A program made the translations under genes and the position numbers. Shown in pieces: positions 5,672 to 8,762 of a stretch of 8,762 bases of DNA. Below the pieces are notes generated by a model that had not been told where the DNA came from, did no database searches, and was given only the letters and a program-made list of their open reading frames with translations. The stretch is from Bacillota bacterium (lineage in GTDB: Bacteria; Bacillota; Clostridia; Acetivibrionales; DTU013). The stretch lies in assembly GCA_023435805.1 (NCBI GenBank), contig JAEZMC010000251.1, positions 1 to 8,762 on the forward strand, in the 5' to 3' direction. Within the stretch, counting starts at the first letter, position 1, and the number at the start of each line of letters is the position of its first letter.

Positions 5672-8107
5672 CTATTCTTCGAAGAGACAGACAGTTTTCT
5701 TCTCCCCAGTATATATAAATCTGATGGTTTCTCTGCCAGCCACCTCCACTGTAAAGCTGATCTCCTCCGGCATTCCTTCGTAAGAGCCTTTCCGCCCTCC
5801 CACGGTCAGCGTGGAGGAGGCATCCTTCCAATCCAGTTCGATCAGCGTGTAGGCACCCTTATCATAGTTGTAGTTGTCGTTTTCATCCTGGTAAATGGTA
5901 AATGCGCCATCCGCACCGGGGTAGACGAGAAGCCTGAACTCCCTGTCGGAGCTCTCCCCGCTGTGTTGTGCCACCTCCGCCATTGGTACGATGGAGCCGG
6001 TTCTGACATACAATGGAATAATATCAATTCCCGCTTCCGCTGTAATGGTCTGACCACCCTCGTGTTTTGCACCGGTCCAGAAATCGTACCAGGCAGTTCC
6101 TTCAGGGAGATATACCCTCCGTGTCCTGTCCGCATTTTCAAGGGGTTCAGAGCGTGGTACATAGTACATGGGCTGTGTTACCGGACATACCATGAATGCG
6201 CTGCCGAACATAAACTGGTCCTTGATGTCGTAAACTCTGCTGTCCTGCATAAATTCAAAGGCGAGCAGACGAAGCATCGTATAATCCCTCAACATCACCA
6301 TGCCGGCAAGTGAATAGATATACGGCAGCAGCCTGTATCGCAGCATGTCAAACTTAACCAGCGCATCATAGAACATTTCACCCTTTTCCCCGTAATGCCA
6401 GATCTCCCTGCGCGTATCCGTGCCGTGGGAGCGGAATATGGGCAGGAACGCACCGTACTGGAACCACCTTGTGTATAGCTCCCGATATCCCAGATCATCA
6501 CAGCCGTCCTCATACTCGCCATCCCAGAACCAGAAATCCCCTCTCTTCACAAAGAACGCACCGATATCCAGTGTCCAGTAAGGCATCCCGGTTGCGCAGA
6601 AATTCAAGCCCGCCGGAATCTGGTTCTGCAGGCTCTTCCACCGTGCGCTGATATCTCCCGACCAAATGATGACCCCATACTTCTGCTGCCCCGTATAACC
6701 GCTTCGCGTCAGGTTTACGACGCGTTTTTGGTCCGTAGCACTCCGCTGCCCTTCATAAATGGCTCTGGAGTGCATGAGTGCATAAGCGTTGGTATACTCT
6801 TCATCGATATAGGAACGTGCAGTTTCATGAAACTGTATACAATTCATGTCCGGCTCCGGTTTCACACGTGTATTCCACTCCGGTGTGAAGGGCTCGCTGG
6901 AATCGCACCACCAGGCATCCACCCCCTTGGAAAACAGACCGTCATTTGCCTGCTTCCAATACAGCTCCCGGGCATCTTTCGAAAATGCGTCATAAATATC
7001 GGATTTTTGAAATAGGCAGCCCTGCGCTTTCATTTCTGCGTAGTTCTTTGTTTTTTCATTCATGATGGGCCAGATGGAAATCATGAAATGTGCTCCATTT
7101 TCATGCAATGTGTCCGTCATTTCCTTCACATCCGGGAAACGGCTGAGATCAAAGGTTTTCTGCCCCCACATTCCATCCTCCCAGGACTGCCAGTCCAGTA
7201 CGATAGAGTCAAGCGGAATTTTGCGGCGGCGATACTCCAGCACGGTATCCAGTATTTCCTGCTGGCTTTCATAGCGTTCCTGGGACTGCATATAGCCAAA
7301 TGCCCATTTGGGCAGCATGGCCGCCTTGCCGGACAAGGTCCGGTATCCGGAAACCACTTCATCCAGGTTGCTTCCATATATAAAATAATAATCCAGCTCT
7401 TCGGCAGCCACATTGTAAATATAGGAACCATATTCGTTGTCGTTGAAAATCAAAGGGGAATAGGTATCGAACAATATTCCATAGCCCCTGGTGGATACGA
7501 TTATCGGCATGGCCACCTTCATATTGGCCTGGTGAATGTACTGCCGGGTTCCGCGCAGGTTGAGGCTTCCCTCCTCCTGCTGTCCCAGGCCGTACAACGC
7601 TTCATCCTCCGCCCAGTCCAGCTCCAGCCGCGTATGGTAGAGCGTTTTGTAGTATTGCTTTTTGGCATCCCTGACGACCTCCTTGATACCATCCGGCGTG
7701 ACAATCTTTTCCGTTACACTGTCCTCGTCCAGGAGCGTTTTGTACGCATCGAAGCTATCCAGCGTTTTACCGCCCTTGCCAGGCTCCTTTACCAGCAGCC
7801 TGCCGTTTTTGTCATAATACGAAAATGCGCCGGTATCCTTTTGGACGACCAGCGTGACAAGCTTGGTCGATATAGTGGCGGAGTTTTCATTCTCGGAAAA
7901 TTGCCAACTGCAATCTCCTGCCCGGGGGAGCGTTCCTGGCTTCTGAACCCGGGAAAAATCATCGTTGAGAGTATACACCGTCCTGATGATCGCGTCATTA
8001 TACGGCTCAAGCTTTATTTTTCCATGCTCCGTTTCAAGTATCAAGCATGTGTCTTTTTTGAATATCTGCCTGACGGTTGTTCCGGCACCCTTTATGGCGG
8101 TAAGCAT
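5672..8107 (-). CDS. Glycoside hydrolase family 31 alpha-glycosidase (alpha-glucosidase / alpha-xylosidase type)
   Basis: From the ATG at 8107 the protein has 811 residues, typical of GH31, and no signal peptide, so it should act in the cytoplasm on imported oligosaccharides, removing terminal alpha-linked glucose or xylose with retention. Layout: N-terminal beta-sandwich (about 15-255), (beta/alpha)8 catalytic barrel (about 265-615) and C-terminal beta domains ending in a DUF5110-like part (about 725-790, RLLVYPGADGAFTIYQDEND). The nucleophile is Asp402 in DAWWCDSSEP. The acid/base is Asp485 in WSGDISARW. PYWTLDIGAF (509-518) and FRSHG (558-562) are further active-site motifs. The WWxDxxEP form occurs in alpha-xylosidases and some alpha-glucosidases or transglucosidases, so specificity is open. 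An in-frame ATG at 8143 would add 12 residues but lacks a ribosome binding site, whereas AAGGAG lies 8 nt before 8107. The divergent AraC gene probably controls it. Confidence 0.93.
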   Translation of the reverse strand: MLTAIKGAGTTVRQIFKKDTCLILETEHGKIKLEPYNDAIIRTVYTLNDDFSRVQKPGTLPRAGDCSWQFSENENSATISTKLVTLVVQKDTGAFSYYDKNGRLLVKEPGKGGKTLDSFDAYKTLLDEDSVTEKIVTPDGIKEVVRDAKKQYYKTLYHTRLELDWAEDEALYGLGQQEEGSLNLRGTRQYIHQANMKVAMPIIVSTRGYGILFDTYSPLIFNDNEYGSYIYNVAAEELDYYFIYGSNLDEVVSGYRTLSGKAAMLPKWAFGYMQSQERYESQQEILDTVLEYRRRKIPLDSIVLDWQSWEDGMWGQKTFDLSRFPDVKEMTDTLHENGAHFMISIWPIMNEKTKNYAEMKAQGCLFQKSDIYDAFSKDARELYWKQANDGLFSKGVDAWWCDSSEPFTPEWNTRVKPEPDMNCIQFHETARSYIDEEYTNAYALMHSRAIYEGQRSATDQKRVVNLTRSGYTGQQKYGVIIWSGDISARWKSLQNQIPAGLNFCATGMPYWTLDIGAFFVKRGDFWFWDGEYEDGCDDLGYRELYTRWFQYGAFLPIFRSHGTDTRREIWHYGEKGEMFYDALVKFDMLRYRLLPYIYSLAGMVMLRDYTMLRLLAFEFMQDSRVYDIKDQFMFGSAFMVCPVTQPMYYVPRSEPLENADRTRRVYLPEGTAWYDFWTGAKHEGGQTITAEAGIDIIPLYVRTGSIVPMAEVAQHSGESSDREFRLLVYPGADGAFTIYQDENDNYNYDKGAYTLIELDWKDASSTLTVGGRKGSYEGMPEEISFTVEVAGRETIRFIYTGEKKTVCLFEE

Positions 8108-8124
8108 AGCATCCACTCCTTCGT

Positions 8125-8153
8125 TTGACAAATGATTTTTCATATGATACTTT
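8125..8153 (+). promoter_or_regulatory. Possible promoter of the AraC-type gene
   Basis: A perfect TTGACA (8125-8130) is followed after 17 nt by TACTTT (8148-8153), a poor -10 box. The position suits the plus-strand regulator gene starting at 8244. The box overlaps the region that would code for the extended GH31 N-terminus, which mildly supports the shorter GH31 start. Confidence 0.35.
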
Positions 8154-8162
8154 TATTTATAA

Positions 8163-8174
8163 CATACCTGTATG
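8163..8174. promoter_or_regulatory. Short palindrome in the divergent GH31/AraC gap (candidate operator)
   Basis: CATAC-CT-GTATG is a perfect inverted repeat with 5-bp arms. It lies about 55-65 bp upstream of the GH31 ATG and about 70 bp upstream of the regulator ATG, close to the A/T-rich TATGTTATAAAT that may serve as the GH31 -10 region. AraC-type activators more often bind direct repeats, so the role is uncertain. Confidence 0.25.
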
Positions 8175-8243
8175 AACGGCAGATAGACATTTTAACGCTG
8201 TAAAGTTGTCTGATCTGAACATCCTCATGATCGGAGCCATACA

Positions 8244-8762
8244 ATGAACGAATGGATTCATGTTAAAAATCACGAACATACCAGCTTCGAATCGGAGGAT
8301 TTTCAATTCAGCTGTTTTTATATTGAGAGCTCCAATACACTACCGCACTGGCATGCCCATTCGGAGATCATTTTCATCGGCAGCGGCAGCTGCGCAGTTT
8401 ATGTAGACGGCACGCTTTTTTCATGTCAAAAAGGAGATTTTGTATTTGTCCCGCCCAACAGGCTGCACAGTATTTCAGTTGAGGCGGGTTCGATCCATTA
8501 TGCGCTTGTCATTGGCGATACGCTGCTCAAGCAAATGATGACGGATAAGCATTGCACGGAAATACTGGCGCCGTTTATAGCTGGAAGCGGTTCCGCTCCA
8601 TTTGCGGTGCAGTCTGGCCAGGAGGGTCATGAGCACTGCCTGATACACCTTAAAAATATGATCCGTGAGCAGGCCAGCAGAGAAAATGGTTTTCAGCTCG
8701 CAATCAAGCTTGAATTGTGCAGTTTTTTCCTGATGCTGGCGAAACATTTTCCGGATCTGCAC
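8244..8762 (+). CDS. AraC-type transcriptional regulator, N-terminal sensor part (runs off right edge)
   Basis: From the ATG at 8244 an open frame of 173 codons continues to the window edge without a stop. GGAG (8233-8236) lies 7 nt upstream as the ribosome binding site. The sequence PHWHAHSEIIFIGSG (34-48) followed by YVDG and CQKGDFVFVPPNRLHSI (61-77) is the cupin-type effector-binding domain of AraC/XylS regulators; the His-rich HWHAH and the GDFVFVPPNxLH turn are its signatures. The C-terminal pair of helix-turn-helix motifs lies outside the window, so the family call rests on the N-terminal domain and on context. It is divergent from the GH31 gene and probably activates it in response to the sugar. 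A cupin protein without a DNA-binding part is the main alternative. Confidence 0.82.
   Translation, partial: MNEWIHVKNHEHTSFESEDFQFSCFYIESSNTLPHWHAHSEIIFIGSGSCAVYVDGTLFSCQKGDFVFVPPNRLHSISVEAGSIHYALVIGDTLLKQMMTDKHCTEILAPFIAGSGSAPFAVQSGQEGHEHCLIHLKNMIREQASRENGFQLAIKLELCSFFLMLAKHFPDLH

Noticed and set aside
5494..5831. Open frames across the repeat array on both strands
   Set aside because: Their products are low-complexity translations of the DNA repeat (repeated VHGDGSAVT- or VTAEPSPCT-like strings), with no ribosome binding site and no conserved domain.
7088..8128. 346-codon open frame on the plus strand
   Set aside because: It lies entirely antisense to the GH31 gene, shows no recognisable domain, and is explained by the codon bias of the real gene on the other strand.
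8475..8762. 95-codon open frame on the minus strand at the right edge
   Set aside because: It overlaps the AraC-type gene on the plus strand, which has a ribosome binding site and clear cupin motifs.

Overview
The window looks like a piece of a Firmicutes chromosome, most likely class Clostridia. The evidence is strong AGGAGG-type ribosome binding sites, the gene order ecfA2-ecfT / truA-rplM-rpsI (a conserved Firmicutes arrangement downstream of the rpoA-rplQ ribosomal operon), and protein sequences of that type. The genus cannot be decided from the sequence. All genes but one are on the minus strand, so the window is best read from right to left.

Right to left: a partial AraC-type regulator (8244-8762, plus strand, running off the right edge) is divergent from a complete GH31 alpha-glycosidase gene (8107-5672). 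A non-coding stretch (5330-5671) follows. It holds a GC-rich array of GGGGACGGTTCT-type repeats in both orientations, a probable intrinsic terminator built from two opposed repeat copies, and a good sigma-A-type promoter for the next operon. Then come ecfA2 and ecfT (overlapping by 4 bp), a dyad, a eukaryotic-type hexokinase gene (3610-2294) and truA (2261-1521). A 319-bp gap (1202-1520) carries a promoter and a structured leader for rplM-rpsI. A terminator-like hairpin follows rpsI, and the N-terminal 79 codons of an amidohydrolase gene run off the left edge.

How the genes fit together: ecfA2-ecfT encode one ATPase and the transmembrane coupling protein of an energy-coupling-factor vitamin/metal importer. 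TruA, L13 and S9 belong to translation. The regulator-GH31 pair looks like a small sugar-utilisation module, and the hexokinase could phosphorylate hexose released by the GH31 enzyme; that link is inference. Compared with the usual Firmicutes order (rplQ-ecfA1-ecfA2-ecfT-truA-rplM-rpsI), two departures stand out. ecfA1 is not next to ecfA2; the repeat array and the GH31/AraC module are there instead. A hexokinase gene also sits between ecfT and truA.

I found no rRNA, tRNA, CRISPR array, transposase, phage gene or defence system. No clearly new biological system is evident. The most interesting points are the repeat array at the operon breakpoint, the eukaryotic-type hexokinase inside the ECF/truA cluster, and the structured rplM leader.
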